Of a DNA stretch of 64,000 nt, positions 1 to 9,105 are shown piece after piece. Within the stretch, counting starts at the first letter, position 1. Every line of letters begins with the position of its first letter. Source of the DNA: Massilia rhizosphaerae. Lineage in GTDB: Bacteria > Pseudomonadota > Gammaproteobacteria > Burkholderiales > Burkholderiaceae_D. The stretch lies in the NCBI RefSeq assembly GCF_016093545.1, contig NZ_JADKYX010000006.1, positions 124,001-188,000 on the forward strand. The letters run 5' to 3'. The notes beneath the pieces are model-generated. The model worked only from the letters and a program-made list of their open reading frames with translations, made no database searches and was not told the origin of the DNA. The position numbers were made by a program, and so were the translations under genes.

Positions 1-190
1 TGGGGATCAGGTCGACCATCGAGCTGCCCGCGCGCAGCTGCACGAGGCCGATCTCGTCCTGGCGCCGCACTTCGCGGCAGCCCAGCACGTCGCCATAGAA
101 CCGCAGCATGCGCGCCAGGTCCACGACGCGCAGCACGATGTGATCGATTTCGCGGATCGCGATGGCCTGGTTCACGGCATCAGTCCGCAT
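1..190 (-). CDS. VOC (glyoxalase/bleomycin-resistance) family protein, partial
   Basis: Only the N-terminal 63 codons are inside the window; the gene runs off the left edge. From the ATG at 190 the protein reads through IDHIVLRVVDLARMLRFYGD and then VLGCREVRR, the first beta-alpha-beta-beta unit of the vicinal-oxygen-chelate fold, with the His of DHIVL as the expected first metal ligand. Family members include glyoxalase I, dioxygenases and resistance proteins, and the substrate cannot be told from this fragment. The start overlaps the end of the upstream FMN reductase gene by 11 bases, so the two are probably co-transcribed. A GTG at 175 is an alternative start. Confidence 0.8.
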   Translation of the reverse strand, partial: MRTDAVNQAIAIREIDHIVLRVVDLARMLRFYGDVLGCREVRRQDEIGLVQLRAGSSMVDLIP

Positions 191-734
191 GGCGTTCCAC
201 CCACGTCGCAAAGCATTCCGTGAACTGCTGCAGGAAGGACTTCAGGCCTTCGTCGGTCAGCTCGTCGCCGTCGAACTTGCCGGCGACGCCGCCGATGTAC
301 GCTTCGGGCGACTGCATGCACGGCATGTTGAGGAAGACGAGGCATTGGCGCACGGCGTGGTTGGCGCCGAAGCCGCCCAGGGCGCCCGGCGAATTGGACA
401 CGACGGCGCACGGCTTCCCGGTCCACGCGGCCTGGCCGTACGGGCGCGAGCCGACGTCGATGGCGTTCTTGAGGACGCCGGGCAGCGACCGGTTGTATTC
501 CGGCGTGCAGAACAGGACGCCGTCGGCCTCGCGGATGCGGCTGCGGAATTCGGCCCAGGTGGCGGGTGGCGTTTCGGTCTCGTCGTCCTGGTTGTACAGC
601 GGCAGCTGGGAGATGTCGACGATCTCCAGTTCGAGCGTGGGCGGCGCCACCAGCATCAGGCTTTTGGCCAGCTTGCGGGTGAACGAGTCCTTGCGCAGGC
701 TGCCGACGAGCACTGCGATCTTCCTTGTTGCCAT
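180..734 (-). CDS. NAD(P)H-dependent FMN reductase (flavodoxin-like)
   Basis: A 184-residue flavodoxin-fold reductase of the NADPH-dependent FMN/quinone/chromate reductase family. It probably transfers electrons from NAD(P)H through bound FMN to quinones or other acceptors in the cytoplasm. Visible motifs are the N-terminal phosphate-binding loop VGSLRKDSFTRKLA and the family signature TPEYNRSLPGVLKNAIDVGS, followed by a GALGG loop. The start at MATRKIAVL is chosen over an upstream in-frame ATG because AAAGGA lies just before it and the family begins here. It overlaps the following VOC gene. The physiological substrate is not determinable. Confidence 0.88.
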   Translation of the reverse strand: MATRKIAVLVGSLRKDSFTRKLAKSLMLVAPPTLELEIVDISQLPLYNQDDETETPPATWAEFRSRIREADGVLFCTPEYNRSLPGVLKNAIDVGSRPYGQAAWTGKPCAVVSNSPGALGGFGANHAVRQCLVFLNMPCMQSPEAYIGGVAGKFDGDELTDEGLKSFLQQFTECFATWVERHAD

Positions 735-813
735 GACGGTCCTTTCGTTCTTGATGGGTCGGGCGTAGACCAAAGTGTAACGATTTTCCGCGCAGCCCGC
801 GCGAAAGGCCCGC

Positions 814-1122
814 TCAGATGCGCCGGCGCCGGTATTCGTCGAGGAAGGTCCGCACTTCGCGCGGCGTGAGCACGCGCACGGGGTCGCCGTGCCACGCGTA
901 CAGGAACGGCGGCCCGCCCGCGCGGTCCGTCAGCTTGGCGCGGATGAGGAAGCGCGTGCCGGCCGGATAGCGGTCCGGGTCGGCCAGCGCCCGCGCGCAC
1001 TGCACGCGCATCGACGTGGCATAGGCCTGCCCCGCCATCGGCTTGATGCGCAGCCGGCCCGTGCGCGCATCCGGCACGGATTCGACGGCCACGTCGCGAT
1101 AGGCCCACGGATCGCGCGCCAT
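814..1122 (-). CDS. hypothetical protein, 102 aa
   Basis: A small basic, Arg-rich protein with no signal peptide or membrane segment and no domain I recognise. The middle (about residues 30-60) has CARALADPDRYPAGTRF and the C-terminus ends in a run of arginines. It begins 18 bases after the ispF stop and reads the same way, so it may be the last gene of the ispD-ispF unit. Being between two well-supported genes, lacking a better-supported ORF on either strand, and having GC-rich third positions like its neighbours all favour it being a real gene. Its function is unknown. Confidence 0.6.
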   Translation of the reverse strand: MARDPWAYRDVAVESVPDARTGRLRIKPMAGQAYATSMRVQCARALADPDRYPAGTRFLIRAKLTDRAGGPPFLYAWHGDPVRVLTPREVRTFLDEYRRRRI

Positions 1123-1140
1123 GCGTCACGCCACCGCGGG

Positions 1141-1653
1141 TTACGCGGCGGCTCGGATCAGCAGGACCGTCGCCTGCGCCGCCATGCCCTCCTCGCGGCC
1201 GAGGAAGCCGAGCTTCTCGTTCGTCTTGGCCTTGACGTTGACCTGCTGCGGCGACACGCCGACGTCCTCGGCGATGCGCGACACCATCTGCGGGATGTGC
1301 GGCGCCATCTTGGGCTGTTGCGCGATGATGGTCGCGTCGATGTTGCCGATGGTGTAGCCGGTGCCCAGCACGCGGTTGGCCGCTTCGCGCAGCAGCACGC
1401 GCGAATCGGCGCCGGCGAACATCGGGTCGGTGTCCGGGAAGTGCTTGCCAATGTCGCCGAGGCCGGCGGCGCCCAGCATGGCGTCGATGATGGCGTGCAG
1501 CAGCACGTCGGCGTCCGAGTGGCCGAGCAGGCCCAGGCGGTGCGGGATGGTGACGCCGCCGACGATCAGTTTGCGTCCCTCGACGAGGGCGTGGCAGTCA
1601 TAGCCGGTACCGATGCGGAACGGCGGGGTCGGGTTGTACGATGCGAGAGCCAT
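1141..1653 (-). CDS. ispF: 2-C-methyl-D-erythritol 2,4-cyclodiphosphate synthase
   Basis: IspF cyclises CDP-ME 2-phosphate to ME-cPP with release of CMP in the non-mevalonate isoprenoid pathway. The 170-residue length fits the trimeric enzyme. Zinc ligands appear in GYDCHAL (the D-x-H pair) and [13 protein letters not shown] (second His), and [12 protein letters not shown] plus the C-terminal [13 protein letters not shown] loop contact substrate and CMP. It lies 24 bases downstream of ispD, the usual ispDF arrangement. Confidence 0.97.
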   Translation of the reverse strand: MALASYNPTPPFRIGTGYDCHALVEGRKLIVGGVTIPHRLGLLGHSDADVLLHAIIDAMLGAAGLGDIGKHFPDTDPMFAGADSRVLLREAANRVLGTGYTIGNIDATIIAQQPKMAPHIPQMVSRIAEDVGVSPQQVNVKAKTNEKLGFLGREEGMAAQATVLLIRAAA

Positions 1654-1677
1654 GATGTTCTTTACGCGCTTTACACG

Positions 1678-2382
1678 CTATACGAGTTCGGGTTGGGACA
1701 CCGCCAGGTACATTTCGGCGATCCGGATGTCGTCCGGCAGCGTCACTTTGAGATTGCGGGGATGCCCTTCCACCAATTTAGGGCTCAATCCGAGAGCTTC
1801 AACCGCACTGGCGTCGTCGGTAATCGAATCGGGATCGGCCGCGGCCGCCAACGCGTCGCGCAGCAACTGGTAACGGAACATCTGCGGGGTCTGGGCCAGC
1901 CACAGGCCGTTGCGCGGGACCGTCCCGCACGCTTCGCCGTCGATGCCGCGCTTGACGGTGTCGACGACGGGCAGCGCCAGCAGGCCGCCGCCCGGGTGGT
2001 CGCCCGTGCCGGTGATCAGTTTTTCGATCAGTTCCGCCGTCAGGCCGGGACGCGCCGCGTCGTGCACGAGCACCCAGTCCGCGCCAGACAAGGTGTTCGC
2101 CAGCACGGCGAGGCCGTTGCGCACGGATTCCATGCGGCTGGCGCCGCCGCAGCGCAGGATCGTCACGCCGTGGCTGGGTGCGACGGCGTCGATGCAGGGA
2201 TCGTCCGGGCTCACGACGACGAAGGTGTGCGCGATCAGCTCGCTTGACAGGAATGCGTCTAGCGTGTGCCTGAGCATCGGCTTGCCGCCGATCTTGAGGT
2301 ATTGCTTGGGGCTCGTGGCTCCCATCCGGGCGCCGACGCCGGCGGCGGGAATCAGGGCGAAGTAACGTGGTGCTTGAGTCAT
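1678..2382 (-). CDS. ispD: 2-C-methyl-D-erythritol 4-phosphate cytidylyltransferase
   Basis: IspD couples CTP to MEP, giving CDP-ME in the MEP isoprenoid pathway. The 234-residue protein opens with the nucleotidyltransferase signature IPAAGVGARMGATSPKQY (CTP-binding loop with the catalytic Arg and Lys) and has VHDAARPGLT, containing the metal-binding Asp of the active site. It is followed directly by ispF and preceded by about 190 bases of non-coding DNA with a possible promoter, so it probably heads a short operon. Confidence 0.97.
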   Translation of the reverse strand: MTQAPRYFALIPAAGVGARMGATSPKQYLKIGGKPMLRHTLDAFLSSELIAHTFVVVSPDDPCIDAVAPSHGVTILRCGGASRMESVRNGLAVLANTLSGADWVLVHDAARPGLTAELIEKLITGTGDHPGGGLLALPVVDTVKRGIDGEACGTVPRNGLWLAQTPQMFRYQLLRDALAAAADPDSITDDASAVEALGLSPKLVEGHPRNLKVTLPDDIRIAEMYLAVSQPELV

Positions 2383-2422
2383 GTAAATATTCGGCTACGA
2401 TCGGGAACGTCTTGTCGATCCA

Positions 2423-2449
2423 ATAATAGACTGTACCTCACCTTGGCAA
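2423..2449 (-). promoter_or_regulatory. possible sigma70 promoter for ispDF
   Basis: On the minus strand TTGCCA and TATTAT are separated by 15 bases, about 40 bases before the ispD start, in a locally AT-richer patch of the intergenic region. The spacing is shorter than the ideal 17, so this is tentative. Confidence 0.35.
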
Positions 2450-2574
2450 ACTTTGCTCGGACGGGCGTATTCCCGCGGACCGTCGATCGCCGCCCGCTCT
2501 TGCACTTTCCTACCACTTTCGGCAGATCGGCCACCGGGGACTTGAGATGGCGCATTCCGTGCGCAAGTATCCCG

Positions 2575-3132
2575 TCAAGCCGGCGTCCAGGTGCCGGCGG
2601 CGAACTTCTCCAGCCAGAACGTGCCGATCACGGTCTTGACGTCCGTGATGTCGCCCCGTTTCACCATCTCCAGCAGCACGGGGATGGTGGCCGTGAAGGT
2701 CTCGAGGAATTCGCCGTCGTCCAGCTTGGCCTCGCCTTCCTTGAGGCCGCGCGCAAGGAACAGGTCGAGGTGTTCGTCGGAATAGGCGATGGCGTTGTGG
2801 ATCGTGCAGACGTAGTGCCAGTCGGTGGCCGTGTAGCCCGTCTCCTCTTCCAGTTCGCGCTTGGCGCAGGCGAGCGAGGCCTCGCCGGGGTCGATTTTCC
2901 CGGCCGGGAATTCGATGAAGACCTGGTCGTTCGGATAGCGGAACTGGCGTTCGAGCAGCACGCGGCCGTCGTCGAACAGCGCGAGGATCACGACGGCGCC
3001 GGGATGGCGGATGAACTCGCGCTGCGTGATCTTGCCGTCGGGGAGTTTCACGCGGTCGCGCGAGACTTTGAGGAAGTGGCCGTCGTAGGCGATCTCGCCG
3101 TCGACTTTCGTTTCTTTGAGGTGGGCGTCCAT
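2575..3132 (-). CDS. NUDIX hydrolase, ADP-ribose pyrophosphatase type
   Basis: A 185-residue NUDIX enzyme, probably hydrolysing ADP-ribose or related nucleotide sugars to AMP plus a sugar phosphate. The complete NUDIX box is present at about residues 95-117: G-x5-E in GKIDPGE, then RELEEETGY, supplying the metal-binding glutamates. The upstream QFRYPNDQVFIEFPAGK stretch is typical of the NudF/ADPRase subfamily. It stands between ispD and the DUF2818 gene with its own start. The exact substrate is inferred from subfamily resemblance only. Confidence 0.88.
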   Translation of the reverse strand: MDAHLKETKVDGEIAYDGHFLKVSRDRVKLPDGKITQREFIRHPGAVVILALFDDGRVLLERQFRYPNDQVFIEFPAGKIDPGEASLACAKRELEEETGYTATDWHYVCTIHNAIAYSDEHLDLFLARGLKEGEAKLDDGEFLETFTATIPVLLEMVKRGDITDVKTVIGTFWLEKFAAGTWTPA

Positions 3133-3209
3133 GGGCGGTCCGGTTGGGTCGTGAGCCTGCAGTATATTGCAAACTGCGGGGCAAACGCCCCGGACCGGCG
3201 ACGCGGCGG

Positions 3210-3530
3210 TCAGCCGCGGCGCTTGCGCAGGTAGCGCAGGACGAAGCCCGGGAAGGCCAGCACGAGGAACAGGCAGGCGGTGATCGCGTAGAACTCCCAG
3301 GTCTGGGGAAACGCGTTGCCGATGCGGGATTCGAGGCCGCGGGCCAGCAGGCCGACGGCGAAGTACAGGACGATCAACTCGAGCAGGCGCACGACGAAGT
3401 ACTTCGCGTGCGCCTGGTTCAATGCCGGCTTCAGGGGAATGAAGCCGAGCACGCTCTCGTTGACGAACGGCAGGTTGGCGAACGCGATCGCGACCGCGAT
3501 CACCAACCAGCTGGCCAGGGAGACGTCCAC
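3210..3530 (-). CDS. DUF2818 family membrane protein
   Basis: A 106-residue protein with three likely membrane segments (about residues 5-22, 45-63 and 75-98) and a basic RYLRKRRG tail. DUF2818 genes are found directly after nuoN in many betaproteobacteria, as here, where the gap to nuoN is only 7 bases. Its place at the end of the complex I operon suggests an accessory or assembly role, but no function is established to my knowledge. Confidence 0.85.
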   Translation of the reverse strand: MDVSLASWLVIAVAIAFANLPFVNESVLGFIPLKPALNQAHAKYFVVRLLELIVLYFAVGLLARGLESRIGNAFPQTWEFYAITACLFLVLAFPGFVLRYLRKRRG

Positions 3531-3537
3531 CGTGGCC

Positions 3538-5064
3538 TTAGGACTTCAGGGTCAAGGTCATGGCCGACAGGCAGGCCGCCAGCAGCGGGCCCGGCAGCAA
3601 GCCGAGGACCACGACGGTCAGGCCGTTCAGCGACAGCACGACGCGCATGTCCAGCGGGATCGCGATCGGGGACGCGTCGGCCACGTCGTCGAACCACATC
3701 ACTTTCACGACGCGCAGGTAGTAGAACGCACCCACCAGCGACGCCGCCACGGCGATGATCGCCAGCGGCAAGTGACCCGAACCGACGACGGCGTCCAGCA
3801 CGGCCCACTTGGCCATGAAGCCCATCATCGGCGGCACGCCGGCCAGCGAGAACATCAGGGCCGTCATGACGAGCGCGTACCACGGGCTGCGCTTGGCCAG
3901 GCCCTTGAAGTCGGCCAGTTCTTCCGCCTCGTGGCCCGAACGGGCCAGCAGCATGATGGTGCCGAAGCTGCCCAGCGTGGTCAGCACGTAGGTGATCGTG
4001 TAGTACATCGACGCGCTGTAGGCGTTGGCGGTGTTCGCGGCGTTCGCGGCGTCGCGGGTGCCGACGACGCCGGCCATCATGCCCAGCAGGACGAAGCCCA
4101 GTTGCGCGATGGTCGAGTACGCCAGCATGCGCTTCAGGTTGGATTGCGCGATCGCGGTCAGGTTACCGATCACGAGCGAGGCCACGGCCAGCGCCAGCAG
4201 CATCTGCTGCCAGTCGATCGCCAGCGGCAGCAGGCCTTCGACCAGGATGCGGATCATCATCGCGAACGAGGCCAGCTTCGGCGCGGCGCCCAGCAGCAGG
4301 GTGACGCCGGTCGGCGAACCCTGGTACACGTCCGGCACCCACATGTGGAACGGCACGGCACCCAGCTTGAAGGCCATGCCGGCCACGACGAACACGAGGC
4401 CGAACACGAGGATCGTGTGGTTGGCGGCGTTGCTGCCCACCAGCTTGGCGATCGTCGTGATGTCCAGCGAACCGGTGGCGCCGTAGATCATCGAGATACC
4501 GTAGAGCATGAAGCCCGACGCGAGCGAACCCAGGATGAAGTATTTCATCGCGGCTTCGGTCGAGATCGCGTGATCGCGGCGCATCGCCACCAGCGCGTAC
4601 AGCGACAGCGACATCAGTTCCAGGCCCAGGTAGATCGGCAGCATGTTATTGCCGGAGATCATGATCATCTGGCCCAGCATCGTGAACAGCGCGAGCACGT
4701 AGAATTCGCCGCCCATGTTACCGGACATCATGCCGCGCTCGCCGGTGTACTGGCGCGAGTACACGAGCGTGACGCCCACGGCCAGGTAGGTGAACAGCTT
4801 GAGCAGGTTCGCCATCGGATCCGACACGAACATGTTGTAGAACGTGTAGGTCGTCGTGCCGGCCTTGAAGTCGGCATAGGTGATCACCGCGCAACCCACC
4901 AGGGTGAGCAGCGACAGGATGTAGGTCAGGGTGCGCTTGCCCTCCTTCTGGAACATGTCGATCAGAAGGATGGCGCAGGACGCGATGACCAGGAAGATTT
5001 CTGCAGAGACCGGCCCCAGGTTGTTGGCGGCCAGCACAGCGTTGGTGTTAATCATCGGATTCAT
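3538..5064 (-). CDS. nuoN: NADH-quinone oxidoreductase subunit N
   Basis: Antiporter-like, proton-pumping membrane subunit of complex I, 508 residues, with about 14 hydrophobic segments. The proton-conducting Mrp-type core is recognisable: a Lys/Glu-bearing stretch around GLELMSLSLYALVAMRR and the LGAVPFHMWVPDVYQGSP motif, where the broken helix sits. It is the last nuo gene, 23 bases after nuoM. Confidence 0.97.
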   Translation of the reverse strand: MNPMINTNAVLAANNLGPVSAEIFLVIASCAILLIDMFQKEGKRTLTYILSLLTLVGCAVITYADFKAGTTTYTFYNMFVSDPMANLLKLFTYLAVGVTLVYSRQYTGERGMMSGNMGGEFYVLALFTMLGQMIMISGNNMLPIYLGLELMSLSLYALVAMRRDHAISTEAAMKYFILGSLASGFMLYGISMIYGATGSLDITTIAKLVGSNAANHTILVFGLVFVVAGMAFKLGAVPFHMWVPDVYQGSPTGVTLLLGAAPKLASFAMMIRILVEGLLPLAIDWQQMLLALAVASLVIGNLTAIAQSNLKRMLAYSTIAQLGFVLLGMMAGVVGTRDAANAANTANAYSASMYYTITYVLTTLGSFGTIMLLARSGHEAEELADFKGLAKRSPWYALVMTALMFSLAGVPPMMGFMAKWAVLDAVVGSGHLPLAIIAVAASLVGAFYYLRVVKVMWFDDVADASPIAIPLDMRVVLSLNGLTVVVLGLLPGPLLAACLSAMTLTLKS

Positions 5065-5087
5065 ATCGTTGTTGATGCCCTATCGAC

Positions 5088-6614
5088 TCAGTGCGCGGCC
5101 ACCGCGGCCACGGCCGACGGCAGCTTGCTGACCGAGACGTGCTGCAGCAGGTCCGCGACCGACACTTGCAGCGAGTCGGTGAACGGCGCCGGATACAGGC
5201 CCATGTAAATCGTCAGGATCGCGAGCACGCCCAGCATGAAGAACTCGCGGCCGTTCAGGTCGGTGAGTTCGGCCACGTGCTTGTTGCCGATCTTGCCGAA
5301 CACGACGCGCTTGACCATCCACAGCGAGTACGCCGCGCCCAGGATCAGGGCGGTGGCGGCCAGGAGGCCCGTCCAGAAGTTGAACTGCACGGCGCCCAGG
5401 ATGACCATGAATTCGCCCACGAAGCCCGACGTGGCCGGCAGGCCGCAGTTGGCCATCGCGAACAGCACGGACAGCGCGGCGAACTTCGGCATCACGTTGA
5501 CGACGCCGCCGTAGTCGGCGATCTGGCGCGAGTGCAGGCGGTCGTACAGCACGCCGATGCACAGGAACATGGCGCCCGACACGAAGCCGTGCGAGATCAT
5601 CTGGACGATACCGCCCTGCACGCCGATCTCGTTGAAGATGAAGAAGCCGAGCGTGACGAACCCCATGTGGGCGATCGACGAGTACGCGACCAGTTTCTTC
5701 ATGTCGGCCTGCACCATCGCGACCAGGCCGATGTAGATCACGGCGATCAGGGACAGCACGATGATCAGCGGGGCCAGGTAGTGCGACGCGTCAGGCGCGA
5801 TCGGCAGCGAGAAACGGAGGAAACCGTAACCGCCGAGCTTCAGCATGATCGCGGCCAGCACGACGGAACCGCCGGTCGGCGCTTCGACGTGGGCGTCCGG
5901 CAGCCAGGTGTGCACCGGCCACATCGGCACCTTGACGCCGAAGGCCATCAGGAAGGCCAGGAAGATCAGGACCTGTTCCTTCATGGTCAGCGGCACGTTG
6001 TGCCATGCCAGGATGTCGAAGCTGCCGTTCGATTTGTTGTACAGGTAGATGATCGCGATCAGCGTCAGCAGCGAGCCCATGAACGTGTACAGGAAGAACT
6101 TGAACGACGCATACACGCGATTCGGGCCGCCGAACACGCCGATGATGATGAACATCGGGATCAGGGTGGCTTCGAAGAAGAAGTAGAACAGCAGGCCGTC
6201 CAGCGCGACGAACACGCCGATCATCAGGCCCGACAGCAGCAGGAACGACCCCATGTACTGGGCGACGCGTTCCTGGATCACTTCCCACGCGGAGATCACG
6301 ACGATGATCGTGATGAACGCGGTCAGCGGCACGAACCACAGGCTCAAGCCGTCGATGCCGAGGTAGTACTGGATGTTGAAGCGTTCGATCCAGGCGGCTT
6401 TTTCCACGAACTGCGGGCCGTGGGCCGTGTTGCTGAAATTCGTGATCAGCGGGATCGTCGGCAGGAAGCTGACGATCGCGCCGGCCAGCGCCAGCAGGCG
6501 GGTGAAGCCCGCTTTGCTGTCGCGGCCGACTGCCAGCACGATGACGCCGCACAGGATCGGCAGCCAGACTGACAGGCTCAGGTAAGGAGGAAAGGTAGAA
6601 ATCGTAGACTGCAT
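5088..6614 (-). CDS. nuoM: NADH-quinone oxidoreductase subunit M
   Basis: Antiporter-like membrane subunit of complex I, 508 residues. Family marks are the conserved essential Glu region in FYFFFEATLIPMFIIIG, the lysine-bearing MAFGVKVPMWPVHTWLPDAH broken helix, and AYSSIAHMGF. It lies 16 bases downstream of nuoL and is followed by nuoN. Confidence 0.97.
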   Translation of the reverse strand: MQSTISTFPPYLSLSVWLPILCGVIVLAVGRDSKAGFTRLLALAGAIVSFLPTIPLITNFSNTAHGPQFVEKAAWIERFNIQYYLGIDGLSLWFVPLTAFITIIVVISAWEVIQERVAQYMGSFLLLSGLMIGVFVALDGLLFYFFFEATLIPMFIIIGVFGGPNRVYASFKFFLYTFMGSLLTLIAIIYLYNKSNGSFDILAWHNVPLTMKEQVLIFLAFLMAFGVKVPMWPVHTWLPDAHVEAPTGGSVVLAAIMLKLGGYGFLRFSLPIAPDASHYLAPLIIVLSLIAVIYIGLVAMVQADMKKLVAYSSIAHMGFVTLGFFIFNEIGVQGGIVQMISHGFVSGAMFLCIGVLYDRLHSRQIADYGGVVNVMPKFAALSVLFAMANCGLPATSGFVGEFMVILGAVQFNFWTGLLAATALILGAAYSLWMVKRVVFGKIGNKHVAELTDLNGREFFMLGVLAILTIYMGLYPAPFTDSLQVSVADLLQHVSVSKLPSAVAAVAAH

Positions 6615-6630
6615 CTTGTTTTTCTCTCTT

Positions 6631-8751
6631 TTAAGCGTGCCAGAACGGGAAGAAGTACAGCAGCGTACCCAGCACGCCCAGGATCATCACGAACGCATAG
6701 TGGTAGATGTAACCAGTCTGGAACGTACGGACGATGGTCGAGAACCAGCCGACGACCTTCGCGGAGCCGTTGACGACGAGGCCGTCGATCAGCGCGCGGT
6801 CGCCCACTTGCCACAGACCCTTGCCCAGCAGGCGCGCGCCGCCGGCAAAGACGATCTCGTTGAACTTGTCCATGTAGTACTTGTTGTCCAGCAGCGTGTG
6901 GATCGGACGCAGCGCGTTGTAGAACGCGGCCGGCACGCGCGGATTGATCATGTAGCAGTAGTACGCGGCGACGACACCGGACAGCGCGATCCAGAACGGC
7001 AGCGACGTGAACGCGTGCACGGCCATCGCGACCGGACCGCTGAACTCGTGAGCCAGTTCTTCCATCGCCGGATGGCGCTCGGCATTGATGGTGATGACGT
7101 TGTTGAAGAAGCCGCCGTACAGCATCGGCTTGATCGCGAAGAAACCGATGATGACGGACGGGATCGCCAGCAGGATCAGCGGCAGCGTGACGACCCACGG
7201 CGACTCGTGCGGCTTCTGGCCCGGGGCCAGGCCGTGGTGGCCATGGTCGTCGTGCTCTTCTTCGTGGTGCGCGTCGGAATCGTGCTCGGCGTGGGCGTCG
7301 TGACCGTGGGCGGCAACCGCCTGGTCGTGGGCGTCATGGCCGTGCGCGTGGTCGTCATGCGCGTGCGCCTTGCCGAAACGCTCCTCGCCGTGGAACACGA
7401 GGAAGTACATGCGGAACGAGTAGAACGCGGTCACGAACACGCCGGCAACGACGGCGAAGTACGCGAAGCCCGTGCCCCACAGGTGCGAGGCGTGGACGGC
7501 TTCGATGATCGAATCCTTCGAGTAGAAACCGGCGAAGAACGGCGTACCGATCAGCGCGAGCGAGCCGACCAGCGACGTGATCCACGTGATCGGCATGTAC
7601 TTGCGCAGGCCGCCCATATTTCGCATGTCCTGGTCGTGGTGCATGCCGATGATGACGGAGCCGGCGCCGAGGAACAGCAGCGCCTTGAAGAATGCGTGGG
7701 TCATCAGGTGGAACACGGCGACGTTGTACGCCGACACGCCCAGCGCGACCGTCATATAGCCCAGCTGCGACAAGGTGGAGTACGCGACGACGCGCTTGAT
7801 GTCGTTCTGGATGATGCCCAGGAAGCCCATGAACAGCGCGGTGATCGAGCCGATGACGACGATGAACGACAGCGCGGTGTCCGACAGCTCGAACAGCGGC
7901 GACATGCGGGTCACCATGAAGATGCCGGCGGTAACCATCGTCGCGGCGTGGATCAGTGCCGAGATCGGGGTCGGGCCTTCCATCGAGTCAGGCAGCCAGA
8001 CGTGCAGCGGGAACTGCGCCGACTTGCCCATCGCGCCGATGAACAGGCAGATGCAGGCGGCCGTCAGCAGCGGCCAGCCGATGCCGGGAACGTGCATGGT
8101 GGCCAGTTGCGCCGACTTGGCGAACGTCTCGTCGTAGTTCATCGTGCCGGTGGCGGCCAGCAGCAGGCCGATGCCGAGGATGAAGCCGAAGTCGCCGACG
8201 CGGTTCACGAGGAACGCCTTCATGTTCGCGAAGATCGCGGTCGGACGGGTGTACCAGAAGCCGATCAGCAGGTAAGAGACCAGGCCCACCGCTTCCCAGC
8301 CGAAGAACAGCTGCAGGAAGTTGTTGGACATGACCAGCATCAGCATCGAGAACGTGAACAGCGAGATGTACGAGAAGAAGCGGTTGTAGCCGTCGTCTTC
8401 CGCCATGTAGCCGATCGTGTAGATGTGGACCATCAGCGACACGAAGGTCACGACGCACATCATCATCGCGGACAGCGCGTCGATCTTGAAGCCGACCGAC
8501 ATCTTCATGGTGCCGATGGTCATCCAGGTGTAGACGTCGCCGTTGTACGTGGCGCCGTCGATGACCTGGTTCAGCGTCATGATCGAGATGACCATGGCGA
8601 TGAACACGCCGAGGATGGTCGCGGAGTGCGACACGACCCGGCCGACCACGTTGCCGAAGAACTTGGTGCCGAGCAGGCCGGCGATCGCCGAGCCCGCGAG
8701 CGGCGCCAGTGGCACCGCCAGCAAGAGATTAGGGTTAATTTGCCCCGCCAT
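6631..8751 (-). CDS. nuoL: NADH-quinone oxidoreductase subunit L, with His-rich insertion
   Basis: Largest antiporter-like subunit of complex I, 706 residues, carrying the long lateral helix at the C-terminus. Core motifs include LFFGWEAVGLVSYLLIGFWY and FPLHVWLPDSMEGPTPISAL. Between the core and the C-terminal part, at about residues 458-515, is a hydrophilic insertion very rich in His and Asp/Glu (for example HDDHAHGHDAHD and HHEEEHDDHGHHG). The insertion lies in a loop between membrane segments and could bind divalent metals. The insertion is seen in the sequence; metal binding is inference. Confidence 0.96.
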   Translation of the reverse strand: MAGQINPNLLLAVPLAPLAGSAIAGLLGTKFFGNVVGRVVSHSATILGVFIAMVISIMTLNQVIDGATYNGDVYTWMTIGTMKMSVGFKIDALSAMMMCVVTFVSLMVHIYTIGYMAEDDGYNRFFSYISLFTFSMLMLVMSNNFLQLFFGWEAVGLVSYLLIGFWYTRPTAIFANMKAFLVNRVGDFGFILGIGLLLAATGTMNYDETFAKSAQLATMHVPGIGWPLLTAACICLFIGAMGKSAQFPLHVWLPDSMEGPTPISALIHAATMVTAGIFMVTRMSPLFELSDTALSFIVVIGSITALFMGFLGIIQNDIKRVVAYSTLSQLGYMTVALGVSAYNVAVFHLMTHAFFKALLFLGAGSVIIGMHHDQDMRNMGGLRKYMPITWITSLVGSLALIGTPFFAGFYSKDSIIEAVHASHLWGTGFAYFAVVAGVFVTAFYSFRMYFLVFHGEERFGKAHAHDDHAHGHDAHDQAVAAHGHDAHAEHDSDAHHEEEHDDHGHHGLAPGQKPHESPWVVTLPLILLAIPSVIIGFFAIKPMLYGGFFNNVITINAERHPAMEELAHEFSGPVAMAVHAFTSLPFWIALSGVVAAYYCYMINPRVPAAFYNALRPIHTLLDNKYYMDKFNEIVFAGGARLLGKGLWQVGDRALIDGLVVNGSAKVVGWFSTIVRTFQTGYIYHYAFVMILGVLGTLLYFFPFWHA

Positions 8752-8796
8752 TTTGAACCTTTTGTTTATTTATCAGGAGGTTGACAGACAAACCGC

Positions 8797-9105
8797 TTAG
8801 CCCTTCAGGCTGTCGAGGTCTTCCACGTTGATCGTGTCCAGGTTACGGAACAGGACCACCAGGATCGCCAGGCCGATCGCCGATTCGGCGGCCGCGACAG
8901 TCAGGATGAAGAACACGAAGATCTGCCCTGCCGCGTCGCCCAGATAATGCGAGAACGCCACAAAGTTCAGGTTCACCGCCAACAGCATCAATTCGATGGC
9001 CATCAGCAGGATGATGATGTTCTTCCGGTTCAGGAAAATGCCGATCACGGAGATCGCGAACAGGATCGCGCCCAGGATCAGGTAATGAGCGAGCGACAGG
9101 GTCAT
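8797..9105 (-). CDS. nuoK: NADH-quinone oxidoreductase subunit K
   Basis: A 102-residue, three-helix membrane subunit of complex I. The conserved glutamates sit in the second and third helices ([16 protein letters not shown] and [15 protein letters not shown]), in the central hydrophilic axis used for proton transfer. Its start overlaps the nuoJ stop by 4 bases (ATGA), indicating translational coupling. Confidence 0.97.
   Translation of the reverse strand: MTLSLAHYLILGAILFAISVIGIFLNRKNIIILLMAIELMLLAVNLNFVAFSHYLGDAAGQIFVFFILTVAAAESAIGLAILVVLFRNLDTINVEDLDSLKG

Noticed and set aside
6616..8784. 722-codon plus-strand open frame opposite nuoL
   Set aside because: nuoL on the other strand is unmistakable; the shadow is Arg/Asp/His-rich and has no family.
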